Below, piece after piece: positions 25,861 to 33,742 of a stretch of 64,000 nt of DNA. The notes beneath the pieces were generated by a model. That model searched no databases, had not been told where the DNA came from, and saw nothing but the letters and a program-made list of their open reading frames with translations. The stretch is from Myxococcales bacterium (GTDB lineage: Bacteria > Myxococcota_A > Polyangia > Haliangiales > Haliangiaceae). How positions within the stretch are numbered: the first letter of the stretch is position 1; each line of letters starts with the position of its first letter. The DNA is taken from contig WYBA01000251.1 of the NCBI GenBank assembly GCA_011526095.1, positions 1 to 64,000 on the forward strand. The letters are read 5' to 3'. Made by a program: the position numbers and the translations under genes.

Positions 25861-26543
25861 CCCCTTCGACGAAGATCCTCAACGAGCGCGCCGCCGAGTG
25901 GCTCGATGATCCGCCGGAGGCTCCGACGCTGCCGAGCGCCACCGGCTCCGAGCGGTACACAGCGGTCCTGTTCCGCGCGTTCCTCGCGGTGCTCGCCATC
26001 CGACTGCAGCGATCGACGGCGCGCATCTCGCGGTCGAGCCTCTGCTGGCGCGCGAAGAGCGGTCGCATCGAGCACGTCACCTGCCAGCCCTACTTCTGCC
26101 CGTCCGAGGCGCCGCCGCATCACCCGCTCCTCGTGCGCGTGCTCGTCAACAAGGTCGCGGTCGGCCTCGTCAGCGAGGTGGACGCCGTCGCGGCAGCGGT
26201 CGCCCGTGAGCGCGGCCTCGTCGAGGAGGGTGACGAGCCCTGTCGGGCGCCACGATGGTCGCTCGAGCTCGCCGTCTTCCCCGGCGAACTGCTCCGCTTC
26301 GCGTCGCACATCGCCGACCTTGTCCGGGCCTCCGAGCGCGACGAAGACGAGGGGGCGGTCGAGCCGCCGCTCCCGGCGGAGGTCCTCGTCGAGTCCGAGG
26401 GGCTTCACGGCACGCGTGCGCTCTACGTCTGGAGCGAGCGCGCGTGGGACTACTTCGCGGACCACGTGTGGATGGACGAGATCGTCCCCTCGAACTCGCA
26501 CTTCATGGCTTTGCGAGGGCAACGAAGGAGCGCACGAAGATGA
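25857..26543 (+). CDS. Hypothetical protein, paralogue of the previous gene
   Basis: 228 residues, ATG 25857 with GGAAGGAGC upstream. Aligns by eye with the 190-residue protein: IRLQRSTARISRSSLCWRAK against LQRFTALGDGATFLCWRSK, VRVLVNKVAVGLVSEVDAVA against LRVVINKGPVDDVADVAR, RGLVEEG, RAPRWSLELAVFPGEL. It has an extra C-terminal part with YVWSERAWDYFADHVWMDEI. Likely arose by tandem duplication and may form a heterodimer with its neighbour. Function unknown. Confidence 0.68.
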   Translation: MTPSTKILNERAAEWLDDPPEAPTLPSATGSERYTAVLFRAFLAVLAIRLQRSTARISRSSLCWRAKSGRIEHVTCQPYFCPSEAPPHHPLLVRVLVNKVAVGLVSEVDAVAAAVARERGLVEEGDEPCRAPRWSLELAVFPGELLRFASHIADLVRASERDEDEGAVEPPLPAEVLVESEGLHGTRALYVWSERAWDYFADHVWMDEIVPSNSHFMALRGQRRSARR

Positions 26544-27292
26544 GCGACACCGCCCAGGAGAACACCGAACAGACGGCGAAGAAGTTGGGACGCCCGCGGA
26601 AGGCCGACCCGCAGCGCGTCGACTACCACCAGCTCGACACGCTGCTCGTCATGGGCGAGATGCGCGTCGACGCCGAGCGCGGCCCGGTGACCGAGTACCC
26701 GTCGTACCGCGAGCTCGCCAAGCGCTTCGGCATCAGCCACAGCCTCGTCGCGGCGTACTCGTCGCGGCACAACTGCCTGCGCCGTCGCGAGGCGGCCTCG
26801 GAGAAGATCCGCAAGGTCACCGACGAGAAGGTCATCGCCCGGCGCGGGACGGCGCTGGCCGAGGCGAAGGAGCGCATCCTCGCCATCATCGACCGCTTCC
26901 TCGAGGAGTTCGGCAAGGCGCTTGAGGAGGGCCGCGTGCGGGTCGACAGCGTCGCCGACCTCAACATCATGGTGCGCCTGCGCGAGTTCCTGCAGGGCGG
27001 CCCCGACTCGCGGCAGGAGGTGCGCGGCATGCCGTCGCTCGACGAGCTGTCCCGCCGGTACGCCGAGGCGCAGCGACGTGAGAGGGAGGAAGGGCCGTAC
27101 GCGGGTGGCGTCGTGCGTCGCGACCGCGACATCGCCTCTGAACGCGCATTGCTCGCGCAGCCCCCAGCCGCTGCCTTCGTGAACGGCTCTGCCGAACTGC
27201 ACGGTCACATCGAGGAGGACGCCGACGAGGACGACGAGGTGGCGCTCGATGCCAACGACGATGGCGACACCAACACCGCCGCTTCCGGTTGA
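26540..27292 (+). CDS. HTH protein with AT-hook-like motif, last gene of the unknown operon
   Basis: 250 residues, ATG 26540 overlapping the previous stop, with GAAGGAG upstream. KKLGRPRKADP near the N-terminus resembles an AT-hook. YRELAKRFGISHSLVAAYSSRHNCLRRR is a helix-turn-helix, followed by a long charged helix (VTDEKVIARRGTALAEAKERILAIIDRFLEEF) and a terminal acidic run (EEDADEDDEVALDANDDGD). It is plausibly the DNA-binding component or regulator of the operon; small terminase-like or replication-initiation proteins have similar HTHs, so the role is open. Confidence 0.68.
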   Translation: MSDTAQENTEQTAKKLGRPRKADPQRVDYHQLDTLLVMGEMRVDAERGPVTEYPSYRELAKRFGISHSLVAAYSSRHNCLRRREAASEKIRKVTDEKVIARRGTALAEAKERILAIIDRFLEEFGKALEEGRVRVDSVADLNIMVRLREFLQGGPDSRQEVRGMPSLDELSRRYAEAQRREREEGPYAGGVVRRDRDIASERALLAQPPAAAFVNGSAELHGHIEEDADEDDEVALDANDDGDTNTAASG

Positions 27293-27634
27293 AAGCGGCC
27301 ATCTTCGGCGCCAGCAGGCACGGGTTCTCGCGGACCTGGCGCGCGTGACGGAGCGCGAACAGACCGAGGACGATGGCCGCTTTCCGAGCTCACGCCGTGG
27401 TGACGAGCGACGATCGGCCGGCACCGCGCCACGACGCAAGCCCCCCGGGGGGGAGGGTGAAGTTTCGTGGTGCCGCGCGTGCCGGGAAGAGTGCCCGGGG
27501 CCCCTTCCGATAGAGGTCGATTCGGGGAAGTGACCAGGACCCGCGCGTCGAAGTGAGCGTCCAGATACGGCGGTCGCGACGGGCGCGCTGGTCACTTTCG
27601 ACCTGCAAGTAGCTCCCGAGCCTGCCTGCGTGGC
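27293..27634. other. Intergenic stretch between convergent genes, no gene seen
   Basis: About 340 bases between the plus-strand operon end and the stop of the tyrosine recombinase. It includes a C6/G6 run near 27,440-27,455 and the 10-bp inverted repeat listed separately. No protein-like ORF was found. Confidence 0.4.
27528..27597. repeat. 10-bp inverted repeat beside the tyrosine recombinase
   Basis: AAGTGACCAG at 27528-27537 and its complement CTGGTCACTT at 27588-27597 are perfect inverted copies 50 bases apart, 38 bases beyond the recombinase stop. Tyrosine integrases often have their attachment or arm-type sites right next to the int gene. It could equally be a transcription-stopping hairpin. 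Confidence 0.4.
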
Positions 27635-28255
27635 TCAGCAGCGGAGCTGCTCGACGGCGCGCGCGAGATCGCCGTCGCTCGGGTGCGTGTAGACCATCGT
27701 CGTCACGACGCTGCGGTGCCGGGCGAAGCGCTGGGCCAGCCGGATGTCCTTGGTGCCGGCGTAGATGCTCGAGATCGCCGAGTGCCGCAGCATGTGCAGG
27801 CTGACGTGCCGCTCGAAGCCCGCGCGCTCCTGCCAGACCGCGAAGGCGTGCCGGAGCTGGCGCGTCGAGAGCCGACTGCCGCGCTGGCTCACGAAGAGCG
27901 GGGCGGCGCGGTCGAGGCTCTCGCCCTCGCGCGCCTTCCACGCCCAGAGCTTCGCGAGCTTGGCGCGCAGCCCTTCGGAGAGCAGCACCTCCTGGCTGAC
28001 GTCGTCCCCGCGTCCGTCACCCTTGAACACGCGCAGCGCGAGGCGGCGCCGCACGCGCCCGGCGTCGTCGAACACGTCGCCCACGTCGAGCGCGACGAGC
28101 TCGTGCGCGCGCAGCCCAGTGCCGAGCGCGATCGCGAAGAGAACGTGGTCACGCCAGCCGGAGCGGTGCTCGCCCGTCACGCGCAGGAGTGCCTTCTGTT
28201 CGCGCTCCGTCAGCGTGCGCGGGGCTCGGCGGATCGACTCGACGTACGCAGCCAT
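27635..28255 (-). CDS. Short tyrosine recombinase/integrase
   Basis: 206 residues from ATG 28255. Catalytic signature of phage-type integrases: Arg in [23 protein letters not shown] (His-x-x-Arg), [13 protein letters not shown] with nucleophile Tyr. At 206 residues it is nearly all catalytic domain; the SAM-like core-binding domain of usual ~300-residue integrases is absent or reduced. The frame stays open upstream to 29005, but that part reads as low-complexity antisense and overlaps real plus-strand genes, so it was not used. It may act on the inverted repeat just downstream. Confidence 0.85.
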   Translation of the reverse strand: MAAYVESIRRAPRTLTEREQKALLRVTGEHRSGWRDHVLFAIALGTGLRAHELVALDVGDVFDDAGRVRRRLALRVFKGDGRGDDVSQEVLLSEGLRAKLAKLWAWKAREGESLDRAAPLFVSQRGSRLSTRQLRHAFAVWQERAGFERHVSLHMLRHSAISSIYAGTKDIRLAQRFARHRSVVTTMVYTHPSDGDLARAVEQLRC

Positions 28256-28405
28256 GCGGGCATCACGGCTTCCTTCCGCGGCGAAGGCAAGGCCGGCGCA
28301 AAACGGGTCGCGTTCTTCGCCGACCTCGCAGATACGCCTTGATGGTCGTGCGAACCGAAGCCTGTATCGGACGCGCGCGGGGCGCTCCCGCGACGGAGGA
28401 CGAGC

Positions 28406-28705
28406 ATGGCGAGGACGATCGGCACCATCACCACCTACAACGGCGACGAGCACCCGTACCTGCGCGGGCACAAGCTCCGCGTCGTCGCCGTGCTTCCGCG
28501 GGCCTCTGCGGCGGACTTCGACCCCGACCGCGACGGCCGCGTGCTCCGCGACGACGACGAGATCGAACGCGCGGGGGGCGTGACCGCCGGCGATCGCATC
28601 GAGGTCCAGCCCTGGCTCGCACGCGAGCAGCGCTGGAGCTTCGTCACCAGCGACCCGCGCGCGATCGACCTCGCATGCTTCCGCCACCTCACGAAGACCC
28701 ACTGA
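28406..28705 (+). CDS. Small hypothetical protein
   Basis: 99 residues, ATG 28406 with GGAGGACGAGC in front. [64 protein letters not shown]: a small beta-rich, acidic protein, possibly an SH3-like or OB-type barrel. No family recognised. Starts divergently from the tyrosine recombinase and 70 bases before a SAP-like/ribbon-helix-helix gene. Confidence 0.6.
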   Translation: MARTIGTITTYNGDEHPYLRGHKLRVVAVLPRASAADFDPDRDGRVLRDDDEIERAGGVTAGDRIEVQPWLAREQRWSFVTSDPRAIDLACFRHLTKTH

Positions 28706-28775
28706 CCAGACCCGCCCGGTGACCACGCCGGGTGGTCCGGCGGCGGCACCGGGCACCACTGCAAAGGAGCCCGAC

Positions 28776-29291
28776 ATGACCAGCACCAACCGCCGCACCC
28801 TCGAGTCCCTCTCCAAGGTGCGCCTCCCCGAGCTGCAGGCGCGCTTCGGCGAGATCGTCGGCGAGCCGACGCGCTCGCCGAACAAGACCTTCTTGCTGCG
28901 CAGGATCGGCGAAGCGCTCGAGGCCCGAGAGCAGCAGACGAGCGCGGAGCCGACGACAGCGGCCACCACGACAACGGATGCGGGCCCGAAGGCGAAGCTG
29001 ACCAAGCTCTCCGTCGCTGAGCTTCAGGCGATGTACCGCGAGGTCGTCGGTCGCGAGACCCGGTCCTCGGATTCGGCGTACCTGGTGTGGAAGCTGAGGC
29101 AGGCCCAGAAGGGCCGCATCCGCGTCGGGCCAATCGAGCGGCGCGCGCCCGGCGAGGTCGCCGACGTGAAGGTCCTGCCGCTCCGCATGACCGCCGCCGA
29201 GCTCGAAGCCCTCGACGAGGCGTGGCGGCGACTCGGGTTCAAGAGCCGGACGGCGATGATCCGCAAGGCGATCGCCGCGATGCTGGCGTAG
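28776..29291 (+). CDS. Protein with two SAP/DUF2924-like helix repeats and a ribbon-helix-helix domain
   Basis: 171 residues, ATG 28776 preceded by AAAGGAGC. Two copies of one motif: [20 protein letters not shown] (about 13-32) and [20 protein letters not shown] (about 76-95), joined by an Ala/Thr-rich linker. The same motif opens the DUF2924 protein at 22807-23292. The C-terminus [36 protein letters not shown] is a ribbon-helix-helix like that of CopG/Arc repressors. Likely a DNA-binding regulator linked to the integration module. Confidence 0.72.
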   Translation: MTSTNRRTLESLSKVRLPELQARFGEIVGEPTRSPNKTFLLRRIGEALEAREQQTSAEPTTAATTTTDAGPKAKLTKLSVAELQAMYREVVGRETRSSDSAYLVWKLRQAQKGRIRVGPIERRAPGEVADVKVLPLRMTAAELEALDEAWRRLGFKSRTAMIRKAIAAMLA

Positions 29292-29371
29292 CTCGCCGGA
29301 AGGTCTTTCCGCGCGATGACCTCGCGTGGCATGTATGGGGCGCCAATGTCCGTCACCGCCCCCTCCTCGAA

Positions 29372-29470
29372 ATGACCATCTCCGACAAGGCTCGCAGGTC
29401 GAACCAGAAGTACGTCACAACGGAGGCGGGCCGAGCCGCGCTCACGCGGTTCAAGGACGCGACCACATGA
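29372..29470 (+). CDS. Possible 32-residue leader protein overlapping the DUF262 gene
   Basis: A short frame MTISDKARRSNQKYVTTEAG... ends TGA inside the ATGA that starts the next gene, an arrangement typical of coupled genes. There is no good Shine-Dalgarno before its ATG, and at 32 codons chance cannot be excluded. Basic and soluble. Function unknown. Confidence 0.28.
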   Translation: MTISDKARRSNQKYVTTEAGRAALTRFKDATT

Positions 29471-30807
29471 CCATCCAGCACGTAGCCCCGACGCCGGTGG
29501 GCAAACTGCTCGGCAGTGACCTCCGCGTGCCGCCGTACCAGCGCCCTTACAGATGGGAGCCCGTAACAGCGCTCCAGTTGCTCAACGACATCACCGACGC
29601 GTGGCGCGACAAGAGCCGAGAAGGCGTTCCGTACGTCATCGGCGCCGTGATTCTTCACCGCGAGACCGACGAGGTTCTGAACATCGTCGACGGGCAGCAG
29701 CGGCTCCTCACGTTGACCATGATTCTGAAGCTTCTGGATGGAGTGGACGGGAGCCCGTTCACCCGCATCCCTGGCAACCCGGTTGCGCTGGTCTGGAACG
29801 CGTTGTCGCAGCGAATCGACCCCTGGCGGAAGAACCAGGACGGCCTCGCCGACCTCAAGACGTTCATCAACGACAGGTGCCAGTTCGTGCAGGTCGTAAC
29901 GGATGACCCGGACGAGGCCTTTCGCGTGTTTGACTCGCAGAACTACCGGGGCAAGCCGCTCGCGCCTCACGACCTTCTGAAGGCGCACCACCTTCGAGAG
30001 ATGAGAGGCGAGTCCGACGCGATGATGGCAGCCGTCGTCGAGTCCTGGGAAGCGGTCCTCGACAAAGACCTTGACCGCCTCTTCTCGACGTTCCTGTACC
30101 GCATCGCTCGATGGACGAGAGGCGAGTCCGCGCTGGAGTTCACCGCCCAAGACATCGGGATGTTCAAAGGCATCAGCCGATCAGGGGCCGTGGCTCCCAG
30201 CGTGCGCTACCACCTGGCTGCGCAAGCGGCGATCCCGATGCTGAGCGCCTGGGCTCCCGGTGCTCGCGAGATCGATGTCAGAGATCTTGGGCGCACCCGC
30301 TTCCAGATCGACGCTCCGATCCCCGCCGGACAAGGCTTCTTCGAGATGGTGGCGTTCATGCTGAACGAGCTGGCCGCGCTGCGCCGGGAGGCGTTCGAAG
30401 GCTGGGAGGACTTCGCCTCATATCGTCCCGACGCGCGACGCGAAGGAGGGGAGATCTTCGCCGAGATGCCCTCCCGGAACCGATACCGATACGTTTCCGA
30501 ACTGTACATCGCGGCGCTGCTGTACTTCACGAACAAGTTCGGAACCGGCGAAGAGTTCGACGCCGCCAGGCGCCGACTCTTCGCCTGGGCCTTCACCCCG
30601 CGCGTCGAGCACCTGCGCGTCCAGTACCGCACCATCGACAAGCGCGGACAGGGGGCCGAGGACACCGCGTCCGCGTTCGTCGTGCTCCGCAACTCGTCAT
30701 CGGGCCTAGCGGTCCACGAACTGCCGTCATCGAGCAAGCAGTACAACAACAAGACAGACCACGAGGCGGACCTGAGCGCAGTGCTCAAGGACCTGGGAGC
30801 ACGATGA
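29467..30807 (+). CDS. DUF262 protein (ParB/GmrS-like nuclease domain), first of a pair
   Basis: 446 residues. N-terminal RVPPYQRPYRWEPVTALQLLND and VDGQQRLLTL (DGQQR at 75-79) are the ParB-like DUF262 domain, which uses the DGQQR motif for NTP hydrolysis. The C-terminal two thirds are helical with no HNH box seen, unlike its partner. It overlaps the next DUF262 gene by ATGA. Paired DUF262 genes occur in defence islands and are related to GmrSD-type enzymes that cut modified phage DNA; RloF is another family member. Start chosen at ATG 29467, in which the preceding small frame ends. Confidence 0.85.
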   Translation: MTIQHVAPTPVGKLLGSDLRVPPYQRPYRWEPVTALQLLNDITDAWRDKSREGVPYVIGAVILHRETDEVLNIVDGQQRLLTLTMILKLLDGVDGSPFTRIPGNPVALVWNALSQRIDPWRKNQDGLADLKTFINDRCQFVQVVTDDPDEAFRVFDSQNYRGKPLAPHDLLKAHHLREMRGESDAMMAAVVESWEAVLDKDLDRLFSTFLYRIARWTRGESALEFTAQDIGMFKGISRSGAVAPSVRYHLAAQAAIPMLSAWAPGAREIDVRDLGRTRFQIDAPIPAGQGFFEMVAFMLNELAALRREAFEGWEDFASYRPDARREGGEIFAEMPSRNRYRYVSELYIAALLYFTNKFGTGEEFDAARRRLFAWAFTPRVEHLRVQYRTIDKRGQGAEDTASAFVVLRNSSSGLAVHELPSSSKQYNNKTDHEADLSAVLKDLGAR

Positions 30808-32759
30808 CGGCTCAGACGCTCGATGCGACGCTCCTGCAGGTCGGTTCCCTGTTCGACGAGCAGGACACGACGTACACGATCCCGATCTACCAGCGAAACT
30901 ACGCTTGGCGTGTAGAGCAGATCGAGCAGCTGATCAGCGATATCCGCGACGCGAAGGCCGACGGACACGACAGCTACTTCCTTGGGAACCTGATCGTCAC
31001 CAGGCGGGGCGCCAAGGGTCTCGACTACGAGGTGATCGATGGCCAGCAGCGCCTGACGACGCTCTACCTGATCCTGACGGTACTGCACAGCGCGGGAACC
31101 TCGGTTGCCAACGGGTACCGGGACCGCCTGCGCTACCAGTCGCGGCCGCGCTCGACCGAGGCGCTTCGACGCCTGACGGCGGGCCTCTCCAAGCATGCCG
31201 GGATCGCGCCGGAGAGCTCCCACGAGGAAGACCAGGGCATCCACGAGGGCTTCAACGTCGTGCGCCAGTTCATCGACCAGAACGTCGGAACATCCGAGCG
31301 CGCCGAGTTCGCCGACTACCTGCTCCGCAAGGTGTTCGTCGTGCGAGCCGTGCTCCCTGCGAAGACGGACCTCAACCGGTACTTCGAGGTGATGAACACC
31401 CGAGGCCAACAGCTCCAGCAGGTCGACATCGTCAAGGCGCGTCTGATGTCCTTACTCGACTCCGACGACGCGCAGGAGGCATTCGCGTGGGTCTGGGACG
31501 CCTGTGCGGACATGGACTCCTACGTGCAGATGGCGCTCACTCGTGGTGACACGGCCCGCCGTGAGCAGCTCTTCGGGACGGACTGGGCGTGGCTCAAAGT
31601 CGAGACGTTCGACGACCTCGCGAACGCGCATCGCCAGAGGGGCCGGGGCGGGGCTGACGACAAGGCGACCAGTAGCGACCAGATGGACATCGAAAGGGCC
31701 CTCCTCAAGTACGCAACGACAGGGGCGCCTGCCGTCACGGACGACGTAGAGAACGTCAGGTTCCGGTCGACCATCGAGTTCCCGGTGTTCCTCCTCCACG
31801 TGCTCAAGGTCTGGCGTCGCGTCGACGATGCCGACGACGGTGGTCTCGACGACAAGAAGCTCATCGAGCGGTACGCCAGCGCGTTCGACCGCGACTCGAT
31901 GAACGCCGACGAGCTCCGGCTGCGTGTGCGGGAGTTCGCGGTTCTGATGCTACGCTGCCGGAACATCTTCGACGCATTCATCCTCAAGCGGCAGTTCACT
32001 GCCGCGACGATCGACGAGGGGGACTGGTCCTTGCAGCGGCTTATCAAGGGGAAGACGTCGCCCGGAAAGAACACGCCCTCGCCCCGCTACATCGACCTCG
32101 CTCAATCGCCTGCGACGGAGCGGGAGGAAGACGGGGGCGCCGACGGCGCGACCCGTGACCTTCTCTTGATTCAGTCGATGCTTCGCGTCACGTACACCTC
32201 GCCGCGCACGATGCACTGGATGACGAAGGTCCTTCGAACCGTGCTCGATGCCGAACCCAGGGGACCGCTACAGGCCGAGAAGCTCCTCGGCGTGCTCCGC
32301 GACTACGCGCGCGCGAAGGTGCGTGCCGAACTCACGGAGGATGGCGAGCCCAAGTCAGGCTTCGACATCGCCCGCATCGTCTTCACCTACGTCGACCTGC
32401 TGCTCGTGTGCAAGAGCCCGGACCCGGAGTTCAGGTTCTCGTACCGGAACTCGATCGAGCACTTCTACCCGCGAAGTCCCGATGCCGAGCAGAGCGGCGA
32501 CGCCGTCAGCAAGGACTGCCTCAACATGTTCGGCAACTTGGCGCTCGTCAGCGCCACGGCGAACTCGAAGTTCAACAACAGCCTGCCGAAGGCCAAGGCC
32601 GAGAACTTCCGCACCACGATCGAGATCCAGAGCCCGAAGCTGGGGCGCATGGCAGCGATCACCCGCGAGGCGACGTGGAACGACGCCAAGGTGCGTGAGC
32701 ACCACAAAGCAATGGTCGAGCTGCTGCGAGAAGACCTCCGGTTCGGTCGCGAGGCGTGA
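30804..32759 (+). CDS. DUF262-DUF1524 (GmrSD-like) protein
   Basis: 651 residues. DUF262 at the N-terminus: IPIYQRNYAWRVEQIEQLI and DGQQRLTTLYLI (79-90), then FEVMNTRGQQLQQVDIVKARL. The C-terminal domain is the DUF1524 His-Me-finger nuclease: SIEHFYPRSP near residue 550, with the His of IEH as catalytic candidate, and MFGNLALVSATANSKFNN. GmrSD (type IV) enzymes of this make-up use NTP hydrolysis to cut glucosylated or otherwise modified DNA; that activity here is an inference. It is the last gene of the island before the tRNA cluster. Confidence 0.87.
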   Translation: MTAQTLDATLLQVGSLFDEQDTTYTIPIYQRNYAWRVEQIEQLISDIRDAKADGHDSYFLGNLIVTRRGAKGLDYEVIDGQQRLTTLYLILTVLHSAGTSVANGYRDRLRYQSRPRSTEALRRLTAGLSKHAGIAPESSHEEDQGIHEGFNVVRQFIDQNVGTSERAEFADYLLRKVFVVRAVLPAKTDLNRYFEVMNTRGQQLQQVDIVKARLMSLLDSDDAQEAFAWVWDACADMDSYVQMALTRGDTARREQLFGTDWAWLKVETFDDLANAHRQRGRGGADDKATSSDQMDIERALLKYATTGAPAVTDDVENVRFRSTIEFPVFLLHVLKVWRRVDDADDGGLDDKKLIERYASAFDRDSMNADELRLRVREFAVLMLRCRNIFDAFILKRQFTAATIDEGDWSLQRLIKGKTSPGKNTPSPRYIDLAQSPATEREEDGGADGATRDLLLIQSMLRVTYTSPRTMHWMTKVLRTVLDAEPRGPLQAEKLLGVLRDYARAKVRAELTEDGEPKSGFDIARIVFTYVDLLLVCKSPDPEFRFSYRNSIEHFYPRSPDAEQSGDAVSKDCLNMFGNLALVSATANSKFNNSLPKAKAENFRTTIEIQSPKLGRMAAITREATWNDAKVREHHKAMVELLREDLRFGREA

Positions 32760-32958
32760 GTCAAACAAGCGGTCGTTGAGTAAAACGCGCCGCCCGCCGC
32801 GAGCCCCATTCTCCTGGAGAAGACCCCGCCGAGAACGCCCGCGAGGCCGTCCTCGACCCCTTCGACGCCGCCTCCCGCGTTCTCCTCGCGCACGACGGAG
32901 AACGTCGCGCTCCCTCGATCACACCGCGCATCCCCGCGCCATCACGCCAGAAATGCAG

Positions 32959-32988
32959 AACCCCGAGAAGCTCGCGCCGCTCGGGGTT
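32959..32988 (-). terminator. Hairpin terminator of the tRNA operon
   Basis: AACCCCGAG (32959-32967) and CTCGGGGTT (32980-32988) form a perfect 9-bp stem with a 12-base loop, about 40 bases beyond the 3' end of tRNA-Asn. On the minus strand the stem is followed by TCTGCATTTC. The stretch 32,760-32,958 shows no gene. Confidence 0.6.
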
Positions 32989-33029
32989 CCGTTCAACGTT
33001 GGGTCGGCTGCTTTGCGCCGACTCGAAAA

Positions 33030-33104
33030 TGGCTCCCCGGGCAGGACTCGAACCTGCAACCATCGCGTTAACAGCGCGCCGCACTGCCATTGTGCTACCG
33101 GGGA
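33030..33104 (-). tRNA. tRNA-Asn(GTT)
   Basis: Acceptor TCCCCGG pairs perfectly with CCGGGGA, discriminator G and an encoded CCA at 33030-33032. Anticodon arm GCGCG-CTGTTAA-CGCGA gives anticodon GTT; the outermost stem pair is G-A. T arm GCAGG-TTCGAGT-CCTGC is standard. It is the last tRNA of the cluster, with its 3' end towards the island, the usual place for element integration. Confidence 0.9.
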
Positions 33105-33111
33105 ACGAGGG

Positions 33112-33195
33112 TGGGGCTGCCTGGAGTCGAGCCAGGAGGGCCGAGAAGGCGACTGATTTACAGACAGCTCCGGCTCCCTACCGGACTACAGCCCC
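33112..33195 (-). tRNA. tRNA-Tyr(GTA)
   Basis: Acceptor GGGGCTG/CAGCCCC, discriminator A, no encoded CCA. Anticodon loop CTGTAAA (GTA) with stem GCTGT/TCAGT containing one T-T mismatch next to the loop. A long variable arm (GCC-TTCTC-GGC) marks it as class II, as expected for bacterial tRNA-Tyr. T arm CCTGG-CTCGACT-CCAGG has C instead of the usual first T of the loop. Confidence 0.8.
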
Positions 33196-33206
33196 GTGCG
33201 AGATCG

Positions 33207-33278
33207 AGCGGACGACGGGAATCGAACCCGCCTGGGATTGCCTGGCAAGCAAGCGTGGCGCCGTGCCACCTCGTCCGC
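33207..33278 (-). tRNA. tRNA-Gly(GCC)
   Basis: Acceptor GCGGACG pairs with CGTCCGC, discriminator T. Anticodon loop TTGCCAG gives GCC, with a four-pair stem and a C-T mismatch at its base. T arm GCGGG-TTCGATT-CCCGT. No CCA encoded. Spaced 11 bases from the tRNA-Tyr gene in the same minus-strand cluster. Confidence 0.87.
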
Positions 33279-33294
33279 GGAGAGATCAGATCGG

Positions 33295-33361
33295 CACGCC
33301 GCCGAGGAGTCGAACCTCGCTGACCGGATTTGGAGCCCAGTCCCGTCCCAGACGGCAGCGT
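33295..33361 (-). tRNA. tRNA-Trp(CCA)-like gene with a reduced D arm
   Basis: Acceptor ACGCTGC pairs with GCGGCGT (one T-G wobble), anticodon arm CTGGG-CTCCAAA-TCCGG gives CCA, T arm CGAGG-TTCGACT-CCTCG is perfect, discriminator G as in tRNA-Trp. Only 14 bases lie between acceptor and anticodon stems instead of about 19, so the D arm can form at most GTC-TGG-GAC. It may be a functional unusual tRNA or a decaying copy; the genome must be checked for a normal tRNA-Trp. Confidence 0.6.
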
Positions 33362-33455
33362 AAGTGCGGCGGCGAGGGGGCGCAGCGGCGCGCGCGGTGG
33401 ATGGGGTAGCGGGCCACCATCGCGCGCGCCGCTGCTCGTTGTCTCGCGGCCTGTA

Positions 33456-33533
33456 TGGTGAGTCGGGTGGGAATCGAACCCACGTGACGGCGGAGCAAGA
33501 ATCCGCTGCAAAGCCAGCGTTTGCTACCGACTC
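33456..33533 (-). tRNA. tRNA-Lys(CTT)
   Basis: Acceptor GAGTCGG pairs with CCGACTC, discriminator A, encoded CCA at 33456-33458. D arm GCAAA-CGCTGGC-TTTGC. Anticodon stem GCGGA/TCCGC is perfect around TTCTTGC, anticodon CTT. T arm GTGGG-TTCGATT-CCCAC. First gene of the tRNA cluster in transcription order. The D stem of five pairs is longer than usual. Confidence 0.87.
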
Positions 33534-33687
33534 ACTGTCTACGTTCGCTCTTCGGTTGTCAGAGTGCGGGCGCACCTCGGGCGCTGACGCGAGATCCGGT
33601 TGTCCGGACACACGACGGGTGTCGTGCTCGCGCGGGTGAGCGTGCGGCGGAGGGTGGTGTCGCGACCGTCGCGAGGGCCGAAACGAA

Positions 33688-33720
33688 GAAGGCCACCGCG
33701 GGGTCTCCGGGGTGGCCTTC
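33688..33720 (-). terminator. Rho-independent terminator after a 59-codon gene
   Basis: GAAGGCCACC (33688-33697) and GGTGGCCTTC (33711-33720) make a perfect 10-bp stem with a 13-base loop. On the minus strand it is followed by TTCGTTTCGG, a modest T-rich tail. It starts 23 bases after the stop codon at 33743, so it fits that gene. Confidence 0.65.
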
Positions 33721-33742
33721 GGTCGAGGGACTTGTCAGGTCC

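Noticed and set aside
28256-29005. N-terminal extension of the tyrosine recombinase to 456 residues
   Set aside because: The extension has no core-binding domain features and covers the starts of two plus-strand genes with good ribosome binding sites.
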